Source: Scenedesmus sp. ARA3
Lineage: Eukaryota > Chlorophyta > Chlorophyceae > Sphaeropleales > Scenedesmaceae
Direction: 5' to 3'
DNA: 64,000 nucleotides
NCBI GenBank assembly: GCA_004335835.1
Contig: RWJK01001178.1
Coordinates: forward strand, 94,588-158,587
Under the pieces are notes generated by a model. That model made no database searches. It was not told the DNA's origin and saw only the letters and a list, made by a program, of their open reading frames with translations. Every line of letters starts with the position of its first letter. Positions within the stretch are counted from its first letter, which is position 1. The translations under genes and the position numbers were made by a program. Of this stretch, positions 12,101 through 23,188 are shown one piece after another.

Positions 12101-13254
12101 TTAGAGCTGGACTCTTCCTGGACACTGTGTTTTGCATATGTGCTGCCCTGGTATGTGCAGCGTGGTGTAGTGGGCGGCTTGATGCTATGCTGACGCTGCA
12201 GCCTCCTGCTGACTGGCAGGTGCAAAGCAGCTGTTGCTGCCGTGTGACATGTACACGGCCAGTATGCTTATTGTCGCACCTGTTGCTCTGCTTTTCTGGC
12301 TGGACGCAGGTTGTCACAGCGGGCCAGTATGAGATCACTCTGTACTACCAGTCTGATGAAGCAGCAGTGTTCAGGCTGTGGGTGGGGCCCTATTCAAAGA
12401 TCCAAGACGGCACGGCCATGCACCTTGATGCAAGGCTGCCAGCAGACGTGAGTAATATGCATGTGTAACCAAGTGCATGCAGTCAAATGCAAGCCCTGCT
12501 GTGGCGGCGGCTGGCCAGCAACTGTGTTTGCATGGTGCATGTACTCGTCTGCACACACTAATGACATGAAGAGTAGACAGCTCACTTGAAGCCTGGCTGC
12601 CTGGCTGCATCGTGGTTGCATCGCCCACACACATTTACTAGCAATTGGCAGGGGACCGCTCATCGTGATTTCTTTCCGGGGTATGCCAATACCTTGCTTG
12701 CACATCCCTCATCTGGAAACGTCCCTGTACACAACTTCCTCAAACATATTCACCTTCTGCTGCAGCCCAACATGCGCCACGTGGAGACCATTGGTACGCT
12801 GGCCCTGCCAGCCACACCACCAGGCCAGTCATGGGAGGTGAAGCTGGAGATGGTGCAGGGCAGCGGCAGTCTGCGGCCAGCCATCAAGGCACTGGACACC
12901 ATCTTCTTCAAGCGTGTGGTGAGTGTGCTGTGTTTACATTTGGAAGTGGATGTAGCCCTGCTTGAGTCAAGCATGCTGAAGTTCTTCAGCATGGAACACT
13001 CCGGTTGTGCCGCTGCTATTATGCTGCAGCCAACATATGTTGCATCAAAATGGTCATGGCTGAGTCCTGCGCAAAGTAGAACAGCTGCTAGACCTGCAGA
13101 GGCCGCTGCCTTCTGATTTTGTGCTGCTGCTGAAAATGGTGATTCACCTGTGCAGGGTGCTGCGGGGCCCATCACACATTACGACCCCAATGCACAGGAA
13201 GGCGTCCGCAGCTGGAAGATCACACACGGCTACAAAAATGTGGTGGGCGGGTGA
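5894..13254 (+). CDS. Membrane-anchored sulfatase (arylsulfatase-type, alkaline-phosphatase fold)
   Basis: Twenty in-phase exons are proposed: 5894-5990, 6264-6295, 6422-6455 (these first joins least certain), 6632-6725, 7265-7416, 7631-7669, 7862-7970, 8199-8302, 8516-8621, 8919-9057, 9454-9529, 9762-9805, 10094-10264, 10818-10966, 11149-11217, 11370-11523, 11805-12050, 12310-12447, 12766-12918 and 13156-13254, giving about 734 residues. Residues ~14-32 are a hydrophobic signal anchor. Sulfatase motifs follow in order: [17 protein letters not shown] (metal-binding Asp pair), [13 protein letters not shown] (formylglycine site, Cys ~127), FGKWH, ISGDNG (metal Asp-Asn) and [15 protein letters not shown]. 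It should hydrolyse sulfate esters in the secretory pathway, periplasm or wall. The ~250-residue C-terminal extension is unfamiliar. The motif has Thr in place of the usual Pro. The 3' end is uncertain: a donor at 13245 could lead to an exon at 13901-13951. Confidence 0.85.
6922..7007 (+). repeat. (GCA)n microsatellite, ~28 units, in a sulfatase intron
   Basis: A nearly pure GCA repeat preceded by a short CCG run, inside the intron between exons 6632-6725 and 7265-7416. It reads as poly-Ala, poly-Ser or poly-Gln on + and poly-Leu on -, which explains the spurious open frames here. Confidence 0.95.
8458..8512 (+). repeat. (TGC)n tract abutting a sulfatase 3' splice site
   Basis: About 18 TGC units end 3 nt before the AG acceptor of the exon at 8516-8621. 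The repeat replaces an ordinary polypyrimidine tract, a pattern seen at many acceptors in this window. Confidence 0.9.
10311..10545 (+). repeat. Echo copies of the 3' end of sulfatase exon 10094-10264
   Basis: The exon end at about 10216-10270 (encoding [14 protein letters not shown] plus the donor) recurs in the following intron at 10311-10366 (reads [16 protein letters not shown], with its own GT), at 10411-10466 ([15 protein letters not shown], ending in AG), and as a weak fragment at 10516-10545. The copies are in the same orientation and diverged. Confidence 0.8.
10717..10740 (+). repeat. Echo of a sulfatase acceptor and exon start
   Basis: The AG acceptor and first codons of exon 10818-10966 (VPQHLPW) also occur here, about 100 bp upstream, and then diverge into unrelated sequence. 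Confidence 0.75.
11642..11818 (+). repeat. Diverged tandem copy before sulfatase exon 11805-12050
   Basis: The stretch 11757-11818 (intron end and first codons of the exon) resembles 11642-11712: both begin with a TACATGCAACA-type sequence and include a CCTCACTCAA/CCTCGCTCAA motif followed by CAGCAAGCA. The copies are about 110 bp apart and clearly diverged. Confidence 0.55.
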
Positions 13255-15666
13255 GGCTTGTGTGTACTCATATCCAGACTGACAGCTAAGTCCCTGGGCT
13301 TGCTCAGGTGCTGGCATCTCCATGCAGTTCAGGGCAGCCAGAGTAATCGGCGCTGCTAGATGCATGTGTACACGTGTTCTTGGCACTGCGTGGTGATGGT
13401 TTATACATGCATGGCATCAATCAGCATGAGGCCGTAACAGCTTGCAGCACGCAGCTGTTGCTGCCTTGCACAGCATACAGGAATGTTTGGAGTCACGGAG
13501 TGGGCTGTATTGCCTGGTGCACCAGTGCAGGCTTGGCTGCTCAGGCAGACCAGCAATGCCTAGCAAGGTGTGGCCCACGAGAGGGGGAATCGGAGTTGTG
13601 TGTGATGGCTTTAACAGCCAAAACAGTGTATTCAGAGTGCACAGCGCCGCTGCACACACCCCTGATGCACTTTTCTAAGTGCTTGTGTCAGCAGTGTGTG
13701 TATGTGTGCATTCACGTGTGTATGTGTGCTTTTGGTTGCACCTAATTTGACAGAACAGTGGAATGGCGAACAGCTGTGTACATGTTTGCGCGAGTTCCAT
13801 CGGCTTGGCATCAAAAAAGCACAGAACGTGCATCCGGGGCTTTTCTATCCTCCTTTGAACAGCAGATACTCTTTACCATGATATTTGTGTTTGCCCAGCC
13901 AGACCTGATTCGTGATTACCCAGTGACAGCAGGAGTGCACATGTTCCAAGGTAAAGCAGCAGCTGCATGTTCATCTGCAATACTAATGACCATAGGGCTG
14001 CCAGTTTGACATCTGGTTATGGTTGATTGTTGCAATTCACTGTGAATGCAGAAGCAATTCAAAGCAGGTCTGCATGGCAACCAGCAGGCACGTGTTGCAT
14101 CGTAGTGATGGCCTTGCTGAGCCTCAGGGGGTTCAAGGGGTGGTACCTTCTGCAATTCTAATGACAATGACCACCAGCTGGACACCCCCAGTTAGGACAT
14201 CTCATTGACGGTTGATTGTTGCGGTCCAGTCTAAGTGCAGCAGCACTCCACAGCAGTTCTGCATGGCAACAGAGCTGGCACGTGTTGCATCTCAAAGGTG
14301 TCACCCAGCTTTACTGATGGGCTTGTTGAGAGCGCAGGCGCCTTCAAAGGTCTGCATCCTAGGCAGGGGTCATGCGCAGCAGGTGTGACAATAGCAGGAG
14401 TTGGTGCTATTTGTGGATGGCGCCCGCTGCATCACCTGTCATTGCCTGCCTCAATGTCTGTCTCAGGTCCAGTCATGATTTGTATGCAATGAGCGCTGTT
14501 TGTGTACGGTGCTTGCTGTCTTCAAAGTTGCCAATGCTCTCAAGCTTGGTATGCTGCATCAGGCCATCGTGCGCCCTGCTCTTCGTTGCTGGCCCTGGCA
14601 CATGTTGTCTTGTACCACATGTACGTGTGCACATGCAGTGTTCGTGCGTCTGTGTGACCTCATGTACACTCAGGTGCGACGATGCATATGTAGTGCGTAC
14701 AACCTGCATGCAGTTTGGGAAATGCAGCTGCTGGTTTATTATCACGCATTGTCCATACGTAGGAGTTGCAGGGTGTGTCCCAGTGATTATGCCAACTTGG
14801 CTTGCTGGTGCTTGCCCTGAAAGAATGTGCATGCACTGCACGCTATAGGGAGCTGCAGCTGCAGTAACCCATATCAGCTGTGTGTGTGCCAACGCCAGTG
14901 GCGGTGGTTGTTCTGTTTAGGCTGACGGCTGCAGGCACGCACATGTGCTGTACAGCAGCGTACGATAGGCGCCATATGTATGCATACAACAGCATCAGTA
15001 GCACGTGTTACCAGTGAATCCAGCTACACGACCTATGAGGCTGCATGTTGCGTGTTGCCATGCTGATGGGTTGTGCCTGCATGCAAATCTGGCTGCAGTG
15101 CTTGCTCAGCCAAACATATCATGATTTGCACCATATGATCGTCCAACTGCACGAAGGGCATATGACACAGCATGCTGCTGCATGGTGTTGTCATACGTAG
15201 CAAAAATTCCAGCACTTTGGTGTGCTGTCACAGCACGGTGCAATGACAATGTTCATGCTCAACACCTGTGTGTGTTGCCACCACAGCACCCCGTGATGGG
15301 TTGGTGGCAGACGTGGCCTGGCCTGCTTGTAAATGGAGGCAAGGCACAATGCGGCATGCAGAGAGGTGCTGACATATCAAAGTATCCACCCACATGTTCT
15401 GAAAAGGTAATGACCGCGCAGCAAACAAGAATCCACCAAGTTGACAGCAACACACGACAACAACAAGAACAGGTCCACATGCTGCCTGCTTTGTGAATGG
15501 GCAGCATGACAATCCACACCAGAAGTCAACTTGACTGTGGACTGTTGAGCCCACAGAAACAGATCACGTGCTGCCACAGCACACAATGCGCGAGCAGCTT
15601 AACGCTGTGCAGGCACCCTACATGCGGCAGTTGCCAGCTCTACAAAATGTCACAAACACAGACATG
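13255..15666. other. Gene-poor region after the sulfatase
   Basis: About 2.4 kb between convergent genes. It may hold further 3' exons of the sulfatase: a protein-like stretch PDLIRDYPVTAGVHMFQ lies at 13901-13951 between AG and GTAAAG, reachable in phase from a donor at 13245. No other gene is supported. Confidence 0.45.
13973..14350 (+). repeat. Two diverged tandem copies, period about 176 bp
   Basis: Segments starting near 13973 and 14149 share ordered blocks: TCTGCAAT(A/T)CTAATGAC, GGTTGATTGTTGC, TCTGCATGGCAAC, GGCACGTGTTGCATC and a TTCAAGG/TTCAAAGG end. No coding function is seen. Confidence 0.7.
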
Positions 15667-16944
15667 CTACTGCGCTGCACCCAGGGCCTCCTTTGCTGCT
15701 GCAATGACGTCCTGGGTATCAGGGAACTCCCCGAATGTCTTCTCCGCGTGCATCCATGCAATGCCGCCCTCTCCAGCCTTGACCACCAGCAGGCCACCCA
15801 GGATGCTCGCCTCGCCGTTCACGTTGCTGTCCTTGACATTCTTCCTGCAAGCAGGACAGGCACAGCACAGGTTGGTTGATAAAAAACACACAGACGCCAA
15901 CTGGCACGGATGGCAAGCATGGTTTGGAGAACGCCCCACATACCAGGTGCACGTTGCGGCCAGCATCGAGCAGGCGTAGCTGTTACTGCTTGGGACTAGC
16001 CCACCGCAAGTTGTCTTGAGCACACAACATACCAGCCACGAAACCTGTACCACTCACGACCCAACCATCAGCTTCAACAACTTGCCAGCACATGCACACT
16101 GTTGCACACACACACCTTGCAGCCAGGATGCGGCCCCATGCTGGGTTGAGCGGGTTGAGCAGCGCCAGCGAGCTGGCGGTGCGCAGCTCGCCCTGACCAA
16201 AGGCCTTGTAGAATGCCTTGTCAGCGTCATGGTAGATGTCGCCGGCCCAGTACTCTGGCACAAACGCGTTGATCTGCAGGGGAGAATTGGATGGGAGTCA
16301 AGCAGATGGACAGGGGGGGTGGTGAGGTTCCAAAAGCAATGTGCAGGGACAATGCAGTGCGGCAGTAGGGAGACGCTGGACGAAGTGGGTGTGCTAGTAG
16401 AGCCTCTACGGTTTGGAGCTGCTGCTGCAGCTGCGTTGGTGCAAGGAAACCAGCTGCAGCATCAACATGTTGCGGCGACTGTCACTGACAGTGACCTGGA
16501 TACCTTGGCTCCCTCGACTAAAGCTGTTAGCGTGTCAGAGCCTTCCAGGCGGTTCACATCTCACCTCTCTGTCAATCCACTCATGCACAATGCATGCCAC
16601 CTTCAGACCAGCGTCTGTCAGTGCCTGCTGCTCCCTCCAAAGCTTCTGTGCCTCATCCCTGCACAGCACGCATCCTGGTCGCCTGCAAAGCAGAAGCCAA
16701 AAACCAGTGATGAAACGAGGCAGAGTGTAACAAGGAACAAACGCCAGCTGAAGTATAACTCTCATCTGCACGCATGTGGCTGCTGTGTGCCTGGCTACTG
16801 GGCATGCATGAGCAGCTGGCAACCTCACCTGATGCAGTAGAGGAAGCAAGGCTGCTGAGCCCACAGTTCTCTGGCCTTGATCTCTTGTCCTTCTTTCGTT
16901 TTTAATGTAGCCTCGCTGATGAGGCTGAGCGGTGGCAATGACAT
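15667..16944 (-). CDS. PRXL2-type thioredoxin-fold protein (AhpC/TSA-like, FAM213/SelU family)
   Basis: Four exons on the minus strand, 16944-16829, 16682-16565, 16273-16116 and 15844-15667, join in phase to give 189 residues. The N-terminal helix (ELWAQQPCFLYCIRRPG) leads into RPGCVLCRDEA, a CxxC motif at the usual peroxiredoxin-like 2 position. VACIVHEW, a variable loop, the segment GRILAARKNVKDSNVNGEAS and GGLLVVKAGEGGIAWMHAEK follow, all typical of PRXL2 proteins. Some vertebrate relatives (SelU) carry selenocysteine here; this one has Cys at both positions (TGC). Members are thought to be redox-active, but substrates are unsettled. No targeting peptide is obvious. The gene starts 255 bp from the divergent FKBP gene. 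The length matches compact family members and all joins preserve frame. Confidence 0.88.
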
Positions 16945-17199
16945 TTTGGAGGGAAGTGCAGTCAGGGCAGCGCAGGCAGCAACACAGGTGCGCATCCGAG
17001 ATAGAGCTACGCTCTATGCATTAGCAGCGGGCTGGCACCGCACCCGCTTCTTGTCACCAGCAAAAGGCGTGTCGAACCCTTTTTTACAGTGTTAGTTGAG
17101 GCCTCCGGTGCTTCCCAGTGGTTGTTGCCGGTGTTTGCGTGATGCATTGGTGTTGATACATCATTTGCCGCTTGCTGAAAACGTACAGCGAACACAACC
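16945..17199. promoter_or_regulatory. Bidirectional promoter region (PRXL2 / FKBP2)
   Basis: Only 255 bp separate the start codons of the divergent PRXL2-like and FKBP2-like genes, so both promoters and 5' UTRs must share this interval. No clear TATA box is seen. The arrangement is read directly from the gene models; shared regulation is inference. Confidence 0.5.
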
Positions 17200-19077
17200 A
17201 TGAAGCTCGCTACATTCACCTGCCTGCTGCTGCTGGCAGCAGCGTCTGCTGTGTACGCCGAGGAGAAGGATGTCACTGAACTCAAGATTGAGACCACACG
17301 TGAGTCAACTGGCAGATGAGCTCGGCATGATGACCTCAGCAGCAGAGCTGCTCAGTGGTTGTGTTGGTTGCGCTATGATCTGTCGTGACTACTCCGTGAT
17401 CGGCACATCGCTTAGCGTACCTTGTTGAGTCAAAGTACTGGTTCAAACGTGCAGCGGTGACTGCGCTCTGGCTGTTCGGCAGTGCTGAGAACCAAGCTGC
17501 TGCTGCTCTGGTCCTTGCTTGCCTGCAGACAAGCCCAAGAAGTGCAGCAAGAAGGCAAAGTCTGGTGACAAGGTGTCCGTGCACTACACAGGTACGCAGT
17601 AGGCGCTGCTAGTATCAGCATACGACTGCAGCTCACACAGTGTGGGTGCAGGCAGCAGACATGCACAGGTGCTGCTGACACACGCGGCTCGCCAAACAGG
17701 CTAGCATCAAGCACTGTTGAGTTATGCGTGTCTGTGCAGTCAATCAATCGCTTGCTGGCTAGCATCAACGGTAAAGAAGCTCGTGGCAATGCGGTAATGT
17801 GTGGCACTGCTGCTGTTGGTGCTTGCAGGAAAGCTGGTGAACGGCAAGCAGTTTGACAGCAGCATCCCCCGCGGCCAGCCCTTTGACTTTGTGCTGGGAG
17901 CAGGCAACGTCATCAAGGGTGAGAGCAGCAGCACAGCGGCCATATGGCCGCGGCTGCCATGTCAGCTGCAGCTGTGCAGTACACTGGGCCCCTCATGCAG
18001 GACAGTGCTTCCAGCTCACCTGCATGCCTCAGCTACTTCAAACAGCATCATTATGCTCAGCAGCTCCTGCTTCTGCCAGCTGAGCTGCAAAGCAGTCCCT
18101 ATGACTGAATTTACACTGGCTGCTGATCGTTCAATGCGTGTATGTTTTCCCTGTGTACTTGCGCACCTGGCACCTGCTGCAGGCTGGGATGAGGGCATCA
18201 AGGGCATGTGGTGAGCACACAGATGTCATGCGTTGCTTGCTGAGATGCTCTGCTGACCACGGGGCAGGTGCAGCTGGACAGCTCAGCAACAGGTCTTGCT
18301 AGCCATCTCGGCAGCAGCATCGGCAGGTGGTCCTACAGCCAAATGCATTTCACTTGCATACTTCCCACATGCGACCACTTTACAGCCGCCCTGCTGTGCT
18401 GTGCAAACCCTATGATTGACCCTTCCGTGTTATTGCCGCTGCTGCTGCTGCTGCCGGCCATCATCTTGTTCAGCGTTGGCGAGAAGCGCGTCCTGCGCAT
18501 CCCACCTGCCATGGGCTACGGTGACCGTGGCGCAGGCGCTGACATCCCAGGTGGGCGGCTGCTGCTGCTGCTGCTGCGTGATGAAATGGCTTGCAATGCA
18601 GCAGACACGCATGTGTGCAGCGCGTTGCGCGTAATCAGCGCCATGAATCAGCTGTTGGTCGTGTCGAGCTTGTTCTCACGCCCTCAAATGCATCCCATTG
18701 TAATTCTGCTGTACTGTGTGTGCTGCAGGTGGCGCCACGCTGATCTTTGAGACCGAGCTGGTGGATGTGGAAAGTGACGACGATGACTATGCAGGTGCGC
18801 GCATTTTACCGCTCAAGTCTTCGGCAGCAACGTAACCCTGGTTTTGCAGCCTGACTTGCTGGTGTTGAGGTGCAGACCATGTGGTGGGAATTTGCGCGCG
18901 GCGTTCGCATGAGATTGTTGGAACTGCCTGTTGTGCCTGGAAGTGATTTGCTTGCCACCTCTGCGTCTTCAAGCTAGCCATGCTTGCGATGCTTGTCCAC
19001 CATGTGGTTAGCTTGAACAAGCACATGCCTGCCTGCCCTGCCTGCTGCTCACAGACCCCGATGAGGAGGAGCTCTGA
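17200..19077 (+). CDS. FKBP2: ER-lumen FKBP-type peptidyl-prolyl isomerase (FKBP2-like)
   Basis: Seven exons, 17200-17299, 17529-17591, 17829-17918, 18183-18210, 18474-18550, 18729-18794 and 19055-19077, give 148 residues. A signal peptide (MKLATFTCLLLLAAASAVYA) precedes a single FKBP domain: VSVHYTGKLVNGKQFDSS, FDFVLGAGNVIKGWDEGIKGM, CVGEKRVLRIPPAMGYGDRG and TLIFETELVDVE. These include the aromatic and Asp residues of the FK506/proline pocket (Y, D, F, V-I, W, Y). It should catalyse proline isomerisation of client proteins in the ER. The acidic tail ends PDEEEL, which may act as an ER-retention signal like the xxEL ends of other FKBP2 proteins. Exon joins are all in phase. Length and layout match the family. 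Confidence 0.95.
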
Positions 19078-20285
19078 GCACCTGGGCTACGATTATCATG
19101 GGCGGCAGCTGGGCTGTGGGGGGGAGCTGGGGGCGCATGTCGCATGCGGCTGTCGCGCAAAAACCCATTCCCGCTTGCAGACACAACCGTGTTAAGAGGT
19201 GGCTGTGGTGCAGCCGAGGTAGCAGGTGTGATACTGGCGCAAGGCGGATATGAAGTTTCTTTCTGCCGGTGCAGCAGTGGCACAGCGGCGCTGCCGCACA
19301 AGATGGATGTCATGGGAGTTTGAGGGCCTGGGCGCGTGGTTTGGCGATTGGCGTCTGTCATGCAACCTAGGGAATGGCACCTGCTGCTCTAGTGGTGCTC
19401 AAGCTGCAGTTGATGAGCATGAGTGTCCCTTGCGGCAATTCTTGCTGCAGGTGCCTGCTCACAGCGCATGTCCAAGGCCGTTGTGTTGTGCCAGAGGTGC
19501 ATCAAACAGTTGACTGGTTTGGCATCATCATCATCATGTTACCCATCAGTTGACTGGTTTGGCAGCCTGTTGTGATCATGAGTCAATGATTGACACTGCG
19601 GCGCGTTACCGGCCTGCCCTGTAACAAACTGCCTCCCAATGGTGAATCAGAATGCACAGATGGTATGTTACACGGCGGGAACATCGCCCGCTCTCAGCCA
19701 GTGACATGCTCATATGAGGGCTGCCAAGGCATGATTGACCTCTCAATCCACCAATCAGGAGTCAGCCAGTACTCTGGTGCGCAGGCAAGCTCATTCGGCA
19801 AGCGCAAACATACTTAATAGGACGAACTCTTCGACTTTTTGCCAGTGTCACAGACATACGTCAGGAAACTCCAGCTTTGCAAAACGAGCTGCACTCGCTC
19901 GCCCTGCCGCTGTACTGCTGTCTGGAGTTTCAAACTAGCAGCTGCTAGAGCATGCACCAAGCTGCACAACAACAATCAATGCCATGTGCAAGGCAAAAGC
20001 TACGCTCATTCCTACCATCATGGCAGCTCACAGCTTGAGCTTACCAGACTATTGTTATGTTGCCGACATGGGCGACAGGGTGTCCACGAATGTCACCGTC
20101 ACAAGCCGCACTCCACAGACCTGCCTGGATCCCGTATCAGAGTTCAGCAGATAGGTGTGTGGCCAGCAGACAGCACAGACCACTGACTGGCTGGCACATG
20201 CATATGCAATACACAGCATGGCTGTGCTGTTGCAACACAGTCACATATCACCAATGGCAGGTGCGAACGATGCAGCAGTAACTTC
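19078..20285. other. Intergenic region between convergent FKBP2 and C1orf74-like genes
   Basis: About 1.2 kb. It contains a short direct repeat, CAGTTGACTGGTTTGGCA, near 19507 and 19547, separated by a small ATC repeat, and a TGTAA at 19620-19624 that could be a distant poly(A) signal for FKBP2. No gene is seen. Confidence 0.5.
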
Positions 20286-20857
20286 CTAAAGACTCACTGG
20301 CTGAGCGTCAACTTCCGACAGGGACAGCTCAATGTCCGTCCATTCCGGATCCCACTCCACTTCTGTGCCATCAGGTTCAGTGAATAGCTTAGTGCTGGTG
20401 TCAATGAGTATCTTAGTGCTGGTGACACTGGCAGCTGCCCTTTGCAGCCGTGCTAGCAGCTGCTGCACCTTGCTCTCAAAAGCATCATCACACAACGCCT
20501 CAGGAACAGTGAAAGACAACAGCGCCATACGTCTGCCTGCAATGCTCCTACCGCTTCTGCTATCACAGCCAAAGGCTGCAAGTGCAGGGCAGTTGCCATG
20601 CACCCTGTGCAGCCGCAGCCGCGATGTCGACAGCACCTTGCTTGCTGCTGCTGCTTCCTGCAAACTCCTGACCCAATACACAGCAGGATATCCCAGCAGA
20701 AAGCCATTCAAGGTAGGCATTGCTGGCAGGCCTCGAACCCTGCCTAGATCTATGACTGGCATCAAGGTGCTGCTGCTGCTGCTGCTGCTGCTAATGCTGT
20801 GGTGTTGCATTGGCGGCTGCGCACGATCTGTGTGGCCTTCTGCAGACAACGCTGCAG

Positions 20858-20888
<31 letters not shown>

Positions 20889-22158
20889 CCATTGCTGCTG
20901 CTGCCATGGCTCCAGCTGCTCCTGCACCCCTTTCCAGAACACCCCCAGCTGCTGCTGCAGCTCCTTGCATTGCTCTGGTTGCGCTAAAGCAGCCTGGCCA
21001 GCCGCCTCCCCAAATGAGATGACAGCGGGCCAGCTGATGTTGCTGCTGACATCAGCTTTTGTCAACCAATGCAGGTGCAGCTGCAGCTTCAGGCTGTCGG
21101 CCAGATAGCAGCAGCCATCCAGGTGCAGAATGCAACCTAGCGACATGAGCAGTGCAGGCGAAGACCGCAATTTGCCCACCGCATTGACAGCAGGAACAGC
21201 ACAGGTGTCAGCATTGATCATGCTAATCAGGCTCAGCGACGTACACAGCCAATGGCACATTGTGCACAGCCAATGGCATGGTGACAATGATACAGTGGGT
21301 TAGGAGGTGCGCTACATGCAATGCATGTCCAGCCGACAGCAGGCTGCAGCCAACATGCTGCGACACCTGCTGGCAACAGCCTACTGCCTGGCCGCCTGCC
21401 ATTGACTGGCACACTGTGGGCTACACACTGTGCAGGCGAGCAAGCAGGCAGCCAGCTGGGGCTGGGTTGCTGTTGTTGAGTGCAAAAAACGCTACCACAG
21501 CTGGGAAGGCTGCAAGGGGCGCCGATATCTCAGCAGAAAGACAGCACATCGCTGCCATATAAAAGATCACCACTTGTCTAAGAACCGTCCAGCATGCACA
21601 TGGGAGCGGCTGTGTAGCACTCGGTACGCACCGATATGCACAACCAGAACTTAGGCTCACCATAAAAGTCCGGCAGCAGCTGCGGCAGCGGCTGCAGCGC
21701 CTGCAGCAGCTGGGCAGGTGTGACCCCTGCTGCATGGTCCAGCATGATGAGAGGCCGCAGCCCTTCAAGCAATGCTGCTAGGTCCAGCAGCAGCTGCGGG
21801 CAGGCACGCGCCAGCGGCCGCTGTCGCTTCAGGCGAGGCTGCACGACAGCACAGGCAGCAGCAGACAAAGGAAAGACAGTCTGTCAGTGTGAGCTGCAAC
21901 ACCTCAGCAGTTACTATCTTTCAGGTACAGCTGAGCAGGACCGCTGAACAAGAAGATGGCGCAACTGTCACTTTGACAGCAGCTGCTGGCACTGCAGCGC
22001 CATGTGTGCACTCATGATCTCACAGCGCGGCTTGCTGGTGCATCACAAACTGCACAGTCTTGATGCTGCAACACTTGATGCTTCAAAGACAGCACACCGC
22101 ACAAACTGCATGCTCTTACCTCCAAGACTTGCAGCACCCGCTGCAGCTGGGAAGGCAT
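20286..22158 (-). CDS. C1orf74/UPF0739 (DUF4504)-like protein
   Basis: Exon 1 (22158-22120, MPSQLQRVLQVLE) and exon 2 (21838-21632) join in phase. A large terminal exon runs from about 21233 down to the stop at 20286. The join into this last exon is unresolved: it needs a phase I could not place, so a small exon between 21240 and 21630 is probably missing. The protein begins with a Leu-rich helical part (PRLKRQRPLARACPQLLLDL, LIMLDHAAG, FYGEPKFWLCIS). A middle part follows (ALLMSLGCILHLDGC), then a long Gln/Ser insertion. The C-terminal domain has NGFLLGYPAVYWV and ALLSFTVPEAL. The GYPAVYW segment recalls the uncharacterised DUF4504 family, whose function is unknown. It follows BLOC1S1 on the same strand after only 108 bp. 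Confidence 0.55.
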
Positions 22159-22223
22159 AGCTCGCAACAAAGTGCTGAGCTGAGGGCTGCTTGCAAGTCA
22201 GCTGTCTGAAGCAAAGGAAGTGC

Positions 22224-22266
<43 letters not shown>
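22159..22266 (-). other. 108-bp gap between BLOC1S1 stop and the next start
   Basis: The gap holds a (CTG)13-type tract at 22228-22268 on the + strand and little else. It is too short to hold a separate terminator, 3' UTR and promoter comfortably. Confidence 0.6.
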
Positions 22267-22268
<2 letters not shown>

Positions 22269-23188
22269 AGCGTGAAGCCCTCTTTGACACAGGCAGATCC
22301 AGTGAGGCTTCAGACTGCTGAGGTGTGCTGGACTGTGCTGCTCCTGCCTGCTGCCCACCACCTGTTGCTGCAGTTGCTGCTAACCCAGCAGCGCTGTCCT
22401 GTTGACTGCCAACTTCCAGTGTGCCAGCGTCCTCTGTGGCCTGCCCTGCTGCTGCAGCCTCTGTCTGCGCCTCAGCAGCTGCTGCTGCTGTCAGCACTTT
22501 TGCAAGTGCTGCCGCCTCCCTACTGAGCACTGCCACGTAGTGCTCAAGGTCTCCTGCGTGCTTCAGGCCCTCCACCAGCTGCTGTGTGGTGTTTGACCAA
22601 CTGCCCAGCTGCTGCTTGAGGGCTGCCAGCTCAGCTTTCAGCAGCTGGGACTCCCTCTCGAGCTGGCGCTGCGTGTCATATATCTGGACAAGAGAAATGG
22701 CAGTGGGCGCCGTGCAGGCACGGGAAAGACATGTGAGAATCTGGGTTTGCGGAGTCATGTTGGTGCATTGAGCCAGAGCTTGGACAAAGCGTGCTGCTGC
22801 CAATGACATGTTCAGCCTGGGATGGGATGTGCCTTACCAATGTGCTCGCAGCAGGACATGACTTGCTGCACGGCACCTCATGTGTGTGGTTGTGTACCCA
22901 CCTGTCGCACTTCTTCATTCAGATCGTCGACAATGAGGCTGCTGAAGTTGCCAGCAGCAGTAGAGGCACTCGCTTCCAATTGATCTGGAACCAACAGCAG
23001 CACCAGCACCAGCAGCATTAGCAGCGCAGGTGGCAGACTGTCAGCTTGGTGAGCTCGACTTCTCACTTCATACAGATTCAACCACAGCGTGGTGATATCA
23101 TTGGATGCGAGCTGCTTGACTTACCTGCTTCTCTGGTAAGCTCCTCCCGCTTTGCCTGTGCTGTGGCCACGATGGACGTGAAGTTCAT
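22267..23188 (-). CDS. BLOC1S1: BLOC-1 subunit 1 (GCN5L1/BLOS1) homologue
   Basis: Three exons, 23188-23125, 22984-22902 and 22683-22267, join in phase for 187 residues. BLOC1S1 is a small coiled-coil subunit of BLOC-1/BORC complexes in endosome and lysosome (vacuole) traffic. The sequence has the family's Lys/Glu-rich N-terminus (AKREELTREA), then LIVDDLNEEVRQIYDTQRQL and a long heptad coil. WSNTTQQLVEGLKHAGDLEHY matches the conserved W...V...N-ALKEIGDVENW segment of BLOC1S1. About 65 residues of Ala/Gln/Ser-rich tail follow and are not part of the usual ~125-residue protein. The start is the first ATG in frame with the conserved helix; a few upstream codons are also open. The family call is good; the tail is an oddity. 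Confidence 0.8.

Noticed and set aside
15033..15600. Several minus-strand frames of 60-108 codons after the PRXL2 stop
   Set aside because: They have no conserved-looking motifs, overlap one another in different frames and lack splice-consistent links.
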